Positions 42,935 through 55,025 of a DNA stretch of 64,000 nucleotides are shown here, one piece after another; position 1 is the first letter of the stretch; each line of letters opens with the position of its first letter. The notes below the pieces were generated by a model. It saw only the letters and a list, made by a program, of their open reading frames with translations. It made no database searches and was not told the DNA's origin. A program made the position numbers and the translations under genes. This stretch comes from Akanthomyces muscarius (taxonomy: Eukaryota > Ascomycota > Sordariomycetes > Hypocreales > Cordycipitaceae): assembly GCF_028009165.1 (NCBI RefSeq), contig NC_079246.1:2418001-2482000 (forward strand), written 5' to 3'.

Positions 42935-43534
42935 CTTGAAAGATTGTGGCGGCTGTTATGCCTTGTTTAATTCCAGTTGACCGTAAAAAAAGGTTGCCAG
43001 AAAAAGTAGTCAACACCCAAAAAGTTTAGACTTTCAAGCGCTATCGATAGCGCTCCCGCTTATCACGTGTACCCAAATTGTCCCACCAAAGTAAGTCGCC
43101 TTGGACGGAACAAGGTATGGCGAATTGCGCATCTGCAGGGCTTCTCGAATTCTTGGTAGCCGGAAAATACAAGTCTGTTTGCCTCTCTCGCAGCTTGGAC
43201 AAAGATCATTTTCCCTTGCAAGCTTCGCTCCAGCTTGCGCACTCGCCACCCCTGGCTCCTTACCCTCTTTCCGCCGCCACCTTGCCCGCGATGATGTGAA
43301 TCACTCCCGCAAACGATTTCTAGTCTTCTTTCTCTGTCCTTATCCGAGCACCACACACGTGCTGTCAGAGCTTGTCTGGCAATAATTGACATTCTGTGAG
43401 TTTGAAAAAGAATGTGCAGCTGTATTTGCGCTACTGATTTTCTTTCTTGTCTCCTACCGGTGTTGATCGTACTAACCCAGCTAGTGAAAGAAAATTGCAA
43501 CCGCCACCTCCCGACCGCGGCGGTTCCAAGCAAC
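42935..43534. promoter_or_regulatory. Divergent IMP4/UPF1 promoter region
   Basis: A 600-base gap. It holds a perfect 18-base palindrome AGCGCTATCGATAGCGCT at 43037-43054 and, 10 bases further, a CACGTG E-box at 43064-43069. Two known classes of transcription-factor site are palindromes of this type, but the factor is not identified here. Confidence 0.6.
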
Positions 43535-46500
43535 ATGGAGGGAGCCTTCACCCATGTAGGCAATCACCTCATTTCCGACTCGGCTGCGGCAATCAACGCT
43601 GGAAACGACGACCTCTCCACCCTCGACCCCGACGAGCGACTTCTCTATGGCAAGTATGGCGATCACGGCGGGCGTCGCCGCGCCGACGACGACGACAACC
43701 AGACCGAGGCCTTCGAGGACGACAACGATAGCGTGGGTAGTGTTCCAGTCGACGAAATGGTTGGGCTAAACCTCAATAACACCGAGGAGGAGAAAGAGCT
43801 CCCCGCGTACGCATGCGCGTAAGTAAACACTCGGCAGCCCTCATATGGTCTATCGCGAGCTAACATGTCGTAGTTATTGCGGTATTCACGCTCCGGCCTC
43901 TGTCGTCAAGTGTTTGATCTGCAACAAATGGTTTTGCAGCGCCCGCGGCAACAGCACGTCCTCCCACATTATCAACCATCTCGTCCGAGCCCGCCACAAG
44001 GAAGTTCAGCTTCACCCCGAGTCCGCTCTCGGCGATACCGTACTCGAATGCTATAGCTGCGGCACTAAGAACTCATTTTTGCTTGGCTTCATCCCTGCAA
44101 AGTCTGACTCTGTCGTTGTTTTGCTGTGCCGCCAGCCTTGCGCCGCATCGGCCTCCAACAAGGACATGAACTGGGATCCCTCCCGCTGGGAGCCGTTGAT
44201 CAAGGAGCGAGCGTTCCTCGATTGGCTTGTCAGCGCTCCCTCCGAAGCCGAGCAGCTGCGCGCCCGCCACATGTCTCCCAACACCATCGCTCGCCTCGAG
44301 GAGATGTGGAAGTTGGAACCCAACGCCACCATTTCCGATCTCGACAAAGGGCAAACTGTTGACGACGATCCGGAACCCGTACTCTTGAAATACGAAGATG
44401 CATTCCACTACCAAAACACTTTTGGACCGCTTGTGAAAATGGAATCCGACTATGACAAAAAGCTCAAGGAAGCGCAGTCCGAAGACAACTTGAAAGTGGA
44501 ATGGTCGCAAGGTCTCAACAACAAGCATCTTGCTTCCTTTAACTTGCGCAAGATTGAGTCCGGAGAAGTTAAGCTTGCTGTTGGTGACGAAATGTTGCTT
44601 CGCTACAACGGTGAGCTCAGGGAACCTTGGCAAGGTGTAGGCTACGTCATGAAGATTCCCAACAGTCAGTCTGACGAGGTTTGTCTTGAGCTACGTAAGA
44701 CTGGCAACGACAGATCGGTCCCAACCGACCTTTCCCACAACTTCTCGGCCGACTATGTCTGGAAGGCCACCTCGTACGACCGTATGCAGCTTGCCATGAA
44801 GACTTTTGCTGTCGACGACATGAGTGTCTCTGGCTTCATTTTCCATACATTGCTTGGTCACGACGTTCAGCTGCAGCCGATGAAGTCCAACCTGCCTAAG
44901 AAGTGGTCTGCGCCAGGTCTGCCAGATTTGAACCAGAGTCAAGTCGACGCGATCAAATCGGTTCTGCAGAAGCCGCTTAGTCTTATTCAGGGCCCTCCTG
45001 GTACTGGTAAGACGGTGACATCTGCTACCATCATCTATCACTTGTCCAAGATGAGCGGAAACCAGGTTCTCGTCTGCGCACCTTCTAACGTTGCTGTTGA
45101 TCAGCTTTGCGAGCGTATTCACCGCACCGGTCTCAAGGTCGTTCGGCTGACTGCCAAATCCCGTGAAGATGTCGAGTCTTCTGTGAGCTTCCTTGCTCTT
45201 CACGAGCAGGTGCGAATGTCAGAGCACAATACAGAGTTCGCGAAGCTGTCACAGCTCAAGAGCGAGGCTGGCGAACTGTCCAGCCAAGATGAAAAGAAGT
45301 TTAGGCAGTTGACAAAGGCGGCCGAACGAGAAATTCTCAACAACGCCGACGTTGTCTGCTGTACCTGTGTTGGTGCTGGCGACCCTCGTCTGTCCAAACT
45401 CAAGTTCCGTAGCGTACTCATCGACGAGTCTACTCAGTCGGCCGAGCCCGAATGCATCATCCCGCTCATGCTGGGCTGCAAGCAGGTTGTCCTTGTCGGC
45501 GATCACAAGCAGCTCGGCCCCGTCATTATGAACAAGAAAGCCGCCAAGGCTGGCCTCAGCCAATCCCTGTTTGAGCGCCTCATGCAGCTTCGCCTTCAGC
45601 CCATTCTCCTCAACACTCAGTACCGAATGCATCCCTGCCTGTCAGAGTTCCCCTCCAACATGTTTTATGACGGCAGCTTGCAGAATGGTGTCACGCAAGA
45701 GCAGAGAATCCGAAAGGATGTTGACTTTCCCTGGCCTGTTGCCGAGATGCCCATGATGTTCTGGTCCAATATCGGCAACGAAGAAATTTCTACCAGCGGC
45801 ACCTCGTATCTCAATCGAACGGAAGCCTCCAATGTCGAAAAGATTGTCACCCGATTCTTCAAGGCAGGCGTCAAACCCTCCGAGATCGGCGTTATTACGC
45901 CATACGAGGGCCAGCGAAGCTACATTGTTACGACTATGCAAAATTCGGGCACCTCCAAGAAGGAGCACTACAAGAGTGTCGAAGTCGCGTCTGTCGATGC
46001 CTTTCAGGGCCGTGAAAAGGACTTCATTGTCCTCTCCTGCGTGCGTTCCAACGAGAACCAAGGCATTGGTTTCTTGTCTGATCCTCGCCGCCTGAATGTC
46101 GCCCTTACCCGTGCCAAGTACGGTGTGGTTATTCTTGGTAACCCCAGGGTACTTTCCAAGCACGAGCTCTGGTACAACCTGCTCACCCACTTCCGTGACC
46201 GTCGCTGCTTCGTCGAGGGCCCCTTAAACAACTTCCAGCAGTGTCTTCTTCAGTTCAGCAAGCCCCGATCGCACCGTCAGAAGCCCACCAATCAGCTTCC
46301 GGTCGGTGGCTTCCAGAACCAGAACGGACGCTTCAATGGCGCGGGCACGGGCACGGGCACGATGCGCGACTTTGACTCTGGCTCCATGATGTCCTACGTC
46401 CCCGACGACGTCTCCTCCATCCATGGCTCGACCTTTGGCGGCGCTGCCCTCAACACGGCGTTCCCTGCCATGTTCTCCAGCTTTGCCCCCGAGCAGTGGC

Positions 46501-46853
46501 CAGGTCTGCCTGGCGTCGGTGGCCAGGGTGCTCGTGGCGGAAAGAGTCGCGCTCGCGCTGCCGAAAGTGTCACCGGTGAGAGCGTGGCCAATTCAGAGAC
46601 CACAGACGCGTCGTCTAGCATTATTGGCAGTCGCGGCGTGGGCCAGGGCGGTGTAAGTCTCGGCGCCGGTCTGCAGGATGCCGTCACGGGCATGCGCGCC
46701 ATCTCCTACACCCAGAGCGATCGTCTGCGCCAGTACGTCGAGAGCGGCGCCCGCATGCCCGCTGGTAATCGCTACGCCGGTCGCCGCTATGATGACGATG
46801 AGAAGAGCGTCAGCACCGCTTTCCACAGCCAGGTCGGAGGTGGCTATGACTGA
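43535..46853 (+). CDS. UPF1: UPF1/NAM7, RNA helicase of nonsense-mediated decay
   Basis: SF1 RNA helicase central to nonsense-mediated mRNA decay. Exons 43535-43818 and 43874-46853 give 1087 residues. Start [12 protein letters not shown] is followed by an acidic N-terminus. The Cys/His-rich zinc domain that binds Upf2 spans about residues 93-230 ([26 protein letters not shown], split by the intron inside YACA|YCG). The helicase core has Walker [13 protein letters not shown] (about 468), [10 protein letters not shown], Walker [13 protein letters not shown] (about 610), [45 protein letters not shown] and [14 protein letters not shown]. The C-terminal 200 residues are disordered and rich in Gly, Ala and Arg with few SQ sites. 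A very secure assignment. Confidence 0.97.
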
Positions 46854-48427
46854 GTGACCAAATATCGAAGACGCATCATTCTTGCGTTTGATCAACACAG
46901 CATTTTGGGGCCAATAGCCGATATTTGCAAAGCTCAGCCAATGTCGCCTAGACGACTACTTGTCCAGCTATACGTCTGTTCATAGCCGCACAAAGACGCT
47001 CTTCCGACACAGGCTAGCATTGCATGTGGAGAAAGCACAGCCAAGCCGTCAGAGGTGCACACTCTGTGGTGACGAGACTTTATCATCCCGCCTCCTCGTG
47101 CCCTCTTGCTGTGAATTATCAGTCTTTTCAACAAAGACTGGCCTCTATCTCATAGCCACCGTCGGCCACCTTTTTTTTTTTCAGCTTGTGGGTGAAGCCA
47201 TGACTTTCTGTGGCCCTCGCCGATTTCAGCGAAAAATAATCCCGACGAAAGAAGACGATGGAGGATCACCAGCGATGGCACTACATTATAGAGGAGGAAG
47301 CTTTGATGTTTGATGAGGACTAGAGAAAAAGAAGATATACTTAGATAGCGCTGGCAGGGATGCTGAGTGTGGGCTTGGCGCGACAACGGTTATTTGACTG
47401 TTGGGGTGCCATGTATCTCGCTGCCTCCTTGCCAGATTTATTAACAACCAACTGATATTCGCTCCTTGCTCGCTACTATTGCGTTTTGAGTGCTTGTTGA
47501 TTTTTCGTAACAGTCGATGACTGCGTTTTGAGAGTAATACGGAGTCGACACTAAGAAACTTGGTGCTTATTCTCATTAGGATTCTCTCCAGCCGGGGCCG
47601 ATTCCTTCTCGGACCATTTGGGAAGCGATAGATGCAAGCCCAACCTTGCTGTATCTATGTTTGGCCGTCATTCCTGCATTTCCAACCTCCACTGCGAGCG
47701 GTACCTTGGCAACGTGGCGACGGAGACGAGGAGTGAGAAGACGGGCCGAGGAGGGTTGCACCAATGCCAGGCTAGGCTGATGCTGCCCCTTCGGCTTACA
47801 CCCTTTTCGGCGACTCGTGCTGACCACATCCGAACTAAAACTCCATCGGCAGATTTTGTTTCTGGGGATAAGACATCTCCCAGGGCTGTGTTGCTGGAAA
47901 GGGACGCTGGCCGTCCCAAACGAGTTGAGAAAGATCTGGGAGTGACTGAGACACTCGTACGATCGGCAGGGCGTGGAGGATGCCGAATCCAGCCGTTAGT
48001 GTCGGGAAGCGATCTGGGGATCGAAAATGGACCTTGTTCTTGAGCATCACAGCGTCTTTTGGCCGTATGTTGATTGTGAAAAAGGTCTGATTGGTCAACT
48101 TGCTTCTTTAGCACATTGCTAGAGTACGGCTCGGCATACGGAAGTAGCTCGCTTCGGGTCAGCACCGAGCGCCTGTACTTGTTAGCACGGTAAAATGAAG
48201 GAAGAAAGCATGGCAAGACTGCCCACGCTAGCCAACGTGGAAGGATTCGAAAGCCATTTCCCGAACCTTTTTTTGTGTATAAAAAGCACAGCCGTCTTTC
48301 TCTCGGAAAGCAAAACTCCCAATCCGAATCAGCCATTGAAGTATATATATATCTACATACCTCTCCAAGTGTTTCACGCACTGTTTCTTTTTCGAAATCT
48401 GCCACATCACACACGCGCACAAACGCG
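46854..48427. other. Intergenic, UPF1 3' flank and CVNH promoter
   Basis: About 1.6 kb. The minus ORF of 382 residues at 47668-48816 is not credible: it overlaps the CVNH gene and includes a KKER tandem encoded by the CTTT microsatellite. A TATA-like TATATATATC lies at 48344-48353. No other gene. Confidence 0.5.
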
Positions 48428-48687
48428 ATGCACTTCACCACACACCTTCTCGCCGCGCTCGCCGCCAGCGCCGGCGCCGTCTCGGCCAGCGCGCAGTGCA
48501 GCAACTTCCTCGGGTCGTGCTCCGGCATGGAGCTGCGCTTCCTAGGCGACAACGGCGGCGAGCCGTGGCTGCATGCCAACGGCGGGTGCGGCGACAACAA
48601 CGGCGGCAAGTCGTACGGCTTCTTCGACCTCAACAGCAAGTTTACCAACCACAACGGCAACCTGGCGCAAAGCGACGAGTGGGTTTT

Positions 48688-48739
<52 letters not shown>

Positions 48740-49056
48740 GGCACATCCCAAATTAAGAGAGGGGATTTGTGAAGGTTTGCATGCTGACAATGACTGGCAG
48801 GGGCGGCTTTGGGCACTCGTGCCGGAATATTCGCTATGAGAATGGCGTGTTGACGGCCGAGTGCGGCGATAACAACGGCGGTACGCCGACTACGTCGATT
48901 AACCTGAGTGAGTTATTGCCCCAGTACTATTCTTGGATTTAGGAACATTCTGCTCTTGTTTTTGGGTTTTCTTTTCTTGGAAGCCAAAGTGCTAATCAGT
49001 CTCATTGCTTAGATGAGTACATTTGCAACATCAACGGTCAGCTAGAGTGCTTCTAA
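48428..49056 (+). CDS. Secreted CVNH (cyanovirin-N homology) lectin-like protein
   Basis: Exons 48428-48678, 48801-48907 and 49013-49056 give 133 residues. Residues 1-22 (MHFTTHLLAALAASAGAVSA) form a signal peptide. The mature protein is a single CVNH domain: two sequence-related halves, FLGSCSGMELRFLGDNGGE and GHSCRNIRYENGVLTAECGDNNGG, closing with the hallmark SINLNEYICNINGQL. CVNH proteins bind oligomannose or similar glycans; filamentous ascomycetes make both intracellular and secreted forms. Extra Cys residues (ANGGC, EYICN, ECF end) suggest added disulphides in the secreted form. Intron 1 contains a (CTTT)n microsatellite. The NGG-rich loops occur in both halves. Role (self or host glycan binding) unknown. 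Confidence 0.8.
48684..48739 (+). repeat. (CTTT)n microsatellite in the CVNH gene intron 1
   Basis: About 13 uninterrupted units lie between the donor at 48679 and the branch/acceptor region ending at 48800. Length polymorphism would change intron size but not the coding frame. Confidence 0.95.
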
Positions 49057-50952
49057 AGACTTTGAAGCCGAATTGTTTACCTGGCAAACTTTATGCATAT
49101 AATAGATAATCCGATACAAATATGACTCTGCGCAAATTTTGTCCGTCATTACTCATTTCAACTGTAGCCACTCTTGGCCATTCCAGCTGTGGGAAGCTAT
49201 CCCAAACTCATCCTACATGTATAGCTTTAATAGTTGCAACGCCGCACACCTCAGCAATACTGCATCGACACTATCTCCCCCCATAATATGGACAGCAATT
49301 TAGCCTTCCTATTACTTTTCTGCACCAGGTACCGCAGAAATCTATGCAAGACTTCGGCGTGGGGCCTTCGCGGAGCGGCAGCGCAACGGGAACTGGTCCG
49401 TTGGGGCCGCTGCCGGCAAGACAGTGCGGGGGCCGCAAGGCATATCAAAGCTGATATTAACCAGGGTTCCCATCTGTTTCTGCGTACCGTGAGTCTTGGG
49501 GTCGATTCTCCTTGTGAGGGGTAGTATGTGCAGCGGTCATGGTCGTAACTCGGAGTCTCGGCCGCGCGACCTGCGAAACGATGCGAGCCACGGAATCGGC
49601 ACTTCGGCGACACAGCATTTCAATTGAGACGAGTACGCTATTACATATAACAAGCATTACATGCATTTTATCACACTAGCATGGCTCAGGAGAGTGTTTC
49701 CTTGGTGCATGAGCAGAAGGATGTCCACGTAAAGAGGGCGAGAGCGGGTGAGCGTCGCAAAATTGTTTCCCATCTTTTACTTCACCACTCATGCAAGTTT
49801 CAGCTCGAGAAGCTTAAAAAAGGGCACAAAAAAAACTCGGACTTGCTTCCTTTTTGTATCTTGACAAACCGATGTGGATTAAACGCAGTAATCTCGTCAC
49901 CATGCAGGTGAGACGCGCCGGGCCGCCGTGGATGAGGGGAGAACCTGCCTCGGTGGGCTCGAGGTTCCGGGAAAAAACGGAGTGGGCGGCAGCTATAGAG
50001 GATGATGCAGCCTCTCATAGTAAGTTGGATTCTCTCTTCCAGCCATCTTCCGGGACACGGTGGCTTTTCTGCACGAACGAGCTTTTCTGTCCTTATGGCA
50101 GATCCGGGCCGTAGAGTCAGTCTCTTGCCAATGGACGGGCTGTATCTCGATGCGGCTCCCGATGCAGTGTCAAACTTTTTTACAGGATTCGATGAAGAGA
50201 TCCTTTGTAACGCAGCTTTCACTGTAAAAGTGCAATGCTTCTCACCCAGTAAAAGGTGCTTGTCTGTGAGCATGCCGACGAGTTATCTTATCTCATATGT
50301 CGTATATAAACGGGGTCTGTTCATCAATTGCATGGAGTAAACTCTGCACTGCATTCACTGTAGTGCGCACGACGTTTTGACTTGTTTTGCATGCGCTCCT
50401 CAAAACATGACTTGACAAATGCTACTCTTGTTCCCTCCCTTTACAACACCAGCGGTGGCCCAATATGGCGGATCAAGGCTGACGAAGATTGGCAGGCCGT
50501 GTGCATTCACCAGAGCAAGATACGTCTTTTACCAGTCCTCGTTCCTGAATTTTTACAATAATAGGGTGGCCCTTCCGTAATCACTCATTAATGGCAGTTT
50601 TACTATATGAGCTGCAGTCTTTAGCATTGTGGAGCGGCATAATGAAACCTCTGAGAGCTGCCGACAGCAGATCGTCTTGCATATGCAGCACGAGATGGGG
50701 CGAGTTGAGAAGTGTTTGCGGCGTGGAGGCATCATGGGCTTTCGGGCCGCATGCGTAACACTTTGAACATGGGCCCAGAAGTATGCCTACAGTTCAATCT
50801 TGAGTGATGCTACGGGGCTTTGTACAGCCGCTCATTATTTTGCAAGTATAAAGGATAGGGCTGTTTCCGCGTCAGACAAGCTTTCCTGCCGAGCCGCTGT
50901 TCTCAACTCCCCCTTTTCTCTACCTCATTTTCCCAGTTTCTCTCACAACAAA
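49057..50952. other. Gene-poor stretch between two secreted-protein genes
   Basis: About 1.9 kb with no ORF showing family features; 49681-50340 has overlapping ORFs on both strands that I reject. It lies in a local accessory-like interval with the two secreted proteins. Confidence 0.45.
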
Positions 50953-51816
50953 ATGAAGCTCGTTAGCCTTGTTTCCCTCTTGACCGCTGTTCTCGTCAGC
51001 GCAGAGACGCAGCAGGATATTTCCTGGCAAGAGTCCGAGGCCTGGCACGGCTGCACCCAGAGCCTGGTGGACGAATTCGACCAAGGGAAAACCGGCGACG
51101 TGCCGGCCTGCAATCTCTGGGGCTGCCTCCACAAGCAGGCCAGTCACTACGGCCGCGGCGGCACCATCACGACCATGTCCAACCTCCTGTCACCTGCCTG
51201 CGTGGCAGCGCGGCTCAGCTCAGTAAGTGTCCACCCCCCTGCCCATGCCTATCATTTCCCCGCGTAAGACCATTTTGCGATAGTTGCGCTCCATGGCACC
51301 CTTTTTTTTTTGTTTCTGTTTTTTTTTTTTTTCAGCCTTTGCAACGTTGAGTGAGGCTGACTGGATGGATTACTAGGGCGGGTTGTTTGGCAAGCCCAAG
51401 CCCGGCCCTCCCGCATCCTACCCCGAGTTGCTGGCGTGGGACGACTGCATGAGCTCGCTCGTCGAGGAATTTGAGAAGAACGGCGACGGTAGCCGCGCGG
51501 CGTGCAACCTGTGGGTGTGCCTCCACAGCAATGCGGACACGTACCAGCGCGGCGGCTTATTGATTTCGGCCTCGAAACTCATGGACCCAATCTGCACTGC
51601 AGTCGGTATTATACTCCCGGTGCGTTTTCGCTCTTTGTCTACTTTTTTAGAGCGCATGCGAGAATCTAACTCTCGAAGCAGAAGTAGTCATGTAGTCAAT
51701 AGTCGCATACGATCTTTGTTTGGCAAATTATAGTGTAAGCAAGCTTGATGCAGGTCTTCCGTCGGGGGCAGTTTCCCCCCCCTGCGTACGCGAATGCGGA
51801 GCGTCCGGTAGCTTGA
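50953..51816 (+). CDS. Secreted protein with two tandem four-Cys modules
   Basis: Unrecognised secreted protein. Exon 1 50953-51222 and exon 2 51377-51619; a third exon at 51754-51816 is possible, otherwise the frame continues to a stop at 51733. A signal peptide spans residues 1-17 (MKLVSLVSLLTAVLVSA). Exon 1 encodes one module: W-H-G-C, LVDEFDQGK, PACNLWGCLHKQA, YGRGG, LLSPACVAA. Exon 2 encodes a clear copy: WDDCMSSLVEEFEKNG, AACNLWVCLHSNA, YQRGG, LMDPICTAVG. Each module has four Cys at equal spacing. The intron lies between modules, so exon duplication is the likely origin. A linker GKPKPGPPASYPE joins them. With three exons the protein has 191 residues. A candidate effector or surface protein; function unknown. 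Confidence 0.65.
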
Positions 51817-52916
51817 ATAATTGAATCGATTAATCAGCTGCAAGAATATGAGCGAACCCTGAGAGAAGAACTACCCTGGCTTGCTAATGCGTCCTGTTGC
51901 CTGGGCAGGTCATGTGGGAACCTCTGCCATTGTCATTAGCCGACTTAGACACGTCCATATTGGCCACAAAAAAACCGCCCATCCCTGCCTATTCCCTACT
52001 CAATTTGTATTTTGCTTTCTTGTTCCAGCTAGCTCTGTCCGCTACTCTCGTACCGCCAGCCAACCACGGAGTCCTACGAATCCAGCTAGCGTTGGCTTTC
52101 TTTCTGTTATGTGACGCGGGACGGACTTTCCGACCGCCACCACGGGCGAAACTCGCTCACTCACCCTTTGCGGGCTTTTGGTTTGCATTGAATGGAGTTT
52201 ACGGAAACTTTTTGGCGGCAATTACTTTTCTCGCACAGTGTCTCGGCAAAAACAAACCTTGGCGTGCACCTAATAAAGAGGAGAACCATCCTCCAAGTAT
52301 ATTCGAATCTCGCACCCGCACACACTTGCGCGCGCGCCGGGGCCGAGCCGAACGCCGCCTTGTTGCATTTCTCCCTGTTCAGCTCGAGTGCTATCTTTTT
52401 TCCGCCCGAACGCAACTTCGTTTCTCACATCTCTCGACCTGGCGCTTGCGCAAGGCATCCCTTCCCCCGCCGCCCACACACACTCATCGGTAGTAGCCTT
52501 GCCTAGTTTCGGCCCCGGTACTCCGTACCGACGGGCGATCACCCAGTCTCTCAGACACTAACGATAGCCTTCTTGTGCGGCCAACCAACTCGGGCCAGTC
52601 GCGCAAGCTCAACCTCATCGGCTGCCAACTCGAGAGACCTCCCTTTCATCCATCAAGACCCGGAAGAGAGGTAGTCGATTAGAGTTTGATCGATCCATCT
52701 TGATCCAACGCCTGAATCTATCCCGCTCCACAACGGTCTTCTTGAAACGGGCCATTATACCCTTGAGCGCGCCCTGTAAGCTGGCACGCGCGGGAGCCGC
52801 GGGCGTTGCATCTCTCGACTTTCGCCGGTCATTTCCGGGCCCATCTTTGCCCAGTCGAGAGACTTCACCCCCGTCGGTCGTGTAACCCCCGGTGATCTCG
52901 CGCAGGCATCCGGGGC
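51817..52916. other. Upstream region of the second Zn2Cys6 gene
   Basis: About 1.1 kb, with pyrimidine-rich and low-complexity runs. The ORFs at 51897-52506 and 52615-53063 overlap on opposite strands and look random. Confidence 0.45.
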
Positions 52917-54448
52917 ATGGCACAACGGCCAGCCGGCACCGGTGGCAGGGAGGACACGTCCAAAGCCGTCGTCGTTCGGCAGCGCAAGACGCACCGCAAA
53001 TCCCGACTGGGTTGCGCAAACTGCAAGCTCCGTGGCGTTAAAGTGAGCTGTCATTCCATCCATCCTTCCGTCTCATCTCCACGCAGTCCCCCGCCCCCTC
53101 GGCTATCGGCGAATCTAGCCCCCAACTTTCCTTGCTGACTGCATCTTCCTATTTGCCAGTGTGACGAATCAAAGCCAACGTGTAGCCGATGCACGTCGGC
53201 GGGCCTCTCGTGCACCTACTCGGCGCAGGCGCCGACTCTACAGCCGTCGTATGAGAACGTCTTTAGCCTAGAGCCGGCGGCCACGGTGGAAGTGCTGCCG
53301 CCGCCAAAGCTGATGATGCAGCGGATTCTGCCCTCGGCGCTCCCTATAGCAGGGAGTACGGGCAACTATGTGCTGCGGCAGAGCGACAAGGCGCTCGTGA
53401 GCCGGTTTGTGCACAACACAATTCTTACGTTTGGTCCAGGCGAAGCCGATGCGCACAAGAGTCGCTGCATGATGCTCGCGAATGCTGTACGTCTCCTTCC
53501 ATGACTATTTGTTTGCGGTGTACACAGGATGACAAAAACTGATCTCGTCAGCACAAATATCTCTACCACATCTACATTGGCTTTGCGCAGCTCCAAGACG
53601 CCCACTTCAACGTAGTGCCCGGCTCCCCGCGCCCCTCGGACGGCGCGACCATGGCGCTGCACATGTACCACAGCGCCACCATGTTCAAGCAGACGCTCTC
53701 GGAGCTCATGCCGCGCAAGAAGCACATCTCCTCGATGGAGCGCGACGCCCTGTGGATGGGCGCGTCCATGCTCGCCACCTCGTGCTTTGCCAACATTGAC
53801 TCGCTCGACCCGCGCGAGGTCTGGCCGCTGCGCGCCCCGGACATGATGGACCTCGACTGGCTGCGCATGAACCAGGGCAAGGACATTGTCTGGGAGATTG
53901 CCGACCTCGGGCGGTCCGACAGCGTCTTCAACGACTTCTTCGTCGAAATGGCCACCACGCCTCTACCGTCCGCGTCGTCGCCGATTCGGCCGCACGCGCT
54001 CTCGCCGCTCTTCTACACGCTCTTCGACATATCGCCCTCGTCGACGGCGGAGAGCAACGTCTACCACGGCGCCGTGTCCTACCTCTCCCAGATCATCGAC
54101 GACGAGGTCAGCATCTACATTGGCGCGCGGCTCTTTATCTTTCCGATGGAGGTCGGCGTCGGCGTCAAGAAGCTGCTGCGCGCGCGCGACCCGCGCGCCA
54201 TGCTGCTGCTCGTCTACTGGCACTCCAAGCTCGTCGAGTACCCGGCGTGGTGGGTCAAGTTCCGGTGTATCGTCGAGGGGCTCGCGATCGCGATGCACCT
54301 CAGGCGCGAGCACGCCGAGGACATGCCGGATCTGATCCGGCTGCTGGAGCCGCCGCGGCAGGCGCTGCTGGCGCAGTTTCGGAAGAGCAAGCTGACGCAG
54401 GTGTGGCCGCAGGAGGTCATTGACGAGGCCGAGGCGCCGTACATGTGA
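52917..54448 (+). CDS. Zn2Cys6 transcription factor (Upc2-like family)
   Basis: Nuclear regulator of unknown targets. Exons 52917-53042, 53160-53486 and 53552-54448 give 449 residues. A basic N-terminus (RQRKTHRKSRLG) leads into the zinc cluster at residues 33-60 (CANCKLRGVKCDESKPTCSRCTSAGLSC), split by intron 1 between Lys and the third Cys. Many fungal regulators of the Upc2/sterol-control type share this cluster and intron position. The rest is all-helical: MYHSATMFKQTLSELM, DALWMGASMLATSCFANID, LLLVYWHSKLVEYPAWWV, as in that family's ligand-sensing C-terminal domain. Upc2-like proteins sense sterols, but many relatives regulate secondary metabolism or are uncharacterised, so no target is assigned. 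It lies near secreted-protein genes and is far from the 5.7-16.6 kb cluster. Confidence 0.8.
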
Positions 54449-55025
54449 TAGAAGTCTGTGAACAGGTTCTTCATGTTGCTACTGGACTTGATTATTTCAC
54501 GAAGTATGACGGCGTATTGTATGGTTGTGCATTTATTGAGCGAGTTTTATGCAGTTTCTATATGGGTAGCAATTTGATGATCCAGATCCTTAAAAAGAGT
54601 TAATCAATTGTATGGGCTTCATCTGCCCGTGCCGTCTGTGCTATCAAGGTCAACTCGGCGATTTCGGCCGCTCGCACGTGTCGGCGCGGGAGCAGTTCAT
54701 TAACAATCTTGCAACAGTCTTTGTCGCCAAAACCCACAAAATTGATAGAAGAAACATTGAATCAGTCTTCAACGACTTTCTTGAATAAATCACTGTGTAG
54801 ATGATCGAGATTACATCGATATTGGCAACGCCCAGGTTCGGCTCCGAGCATGAGGGTGTGGTGCGCATCGCGCCCCATAAAATGACATCGTCGTGCCCTC
54901 ACCACATTTCATCTGCCCAACTCTGCACCTTCTTCACATCCGCCGCAACGACAACCGCGACTTCTCCCCGCCGATGACGAGATAGCGCCACGCCCAAGGA
55001 CGACATAAACGGAGGACCACCAGCA
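54449..55025. other. Intergenic, Zn2Cys6 3' flank and J-protein promoter
   Basis: A 577-base gap, AT-rich in its first half. No ORF supported. Confidence 0.5.

Noticed and set aside
47668..48816. Minus-strand ORF of 382 residues with a KKER tandem
   Set aside because: The tandem is the CTTT microsatellite read backwards, and the ORF overlaps the well-supported CVNH gene on the other strand.
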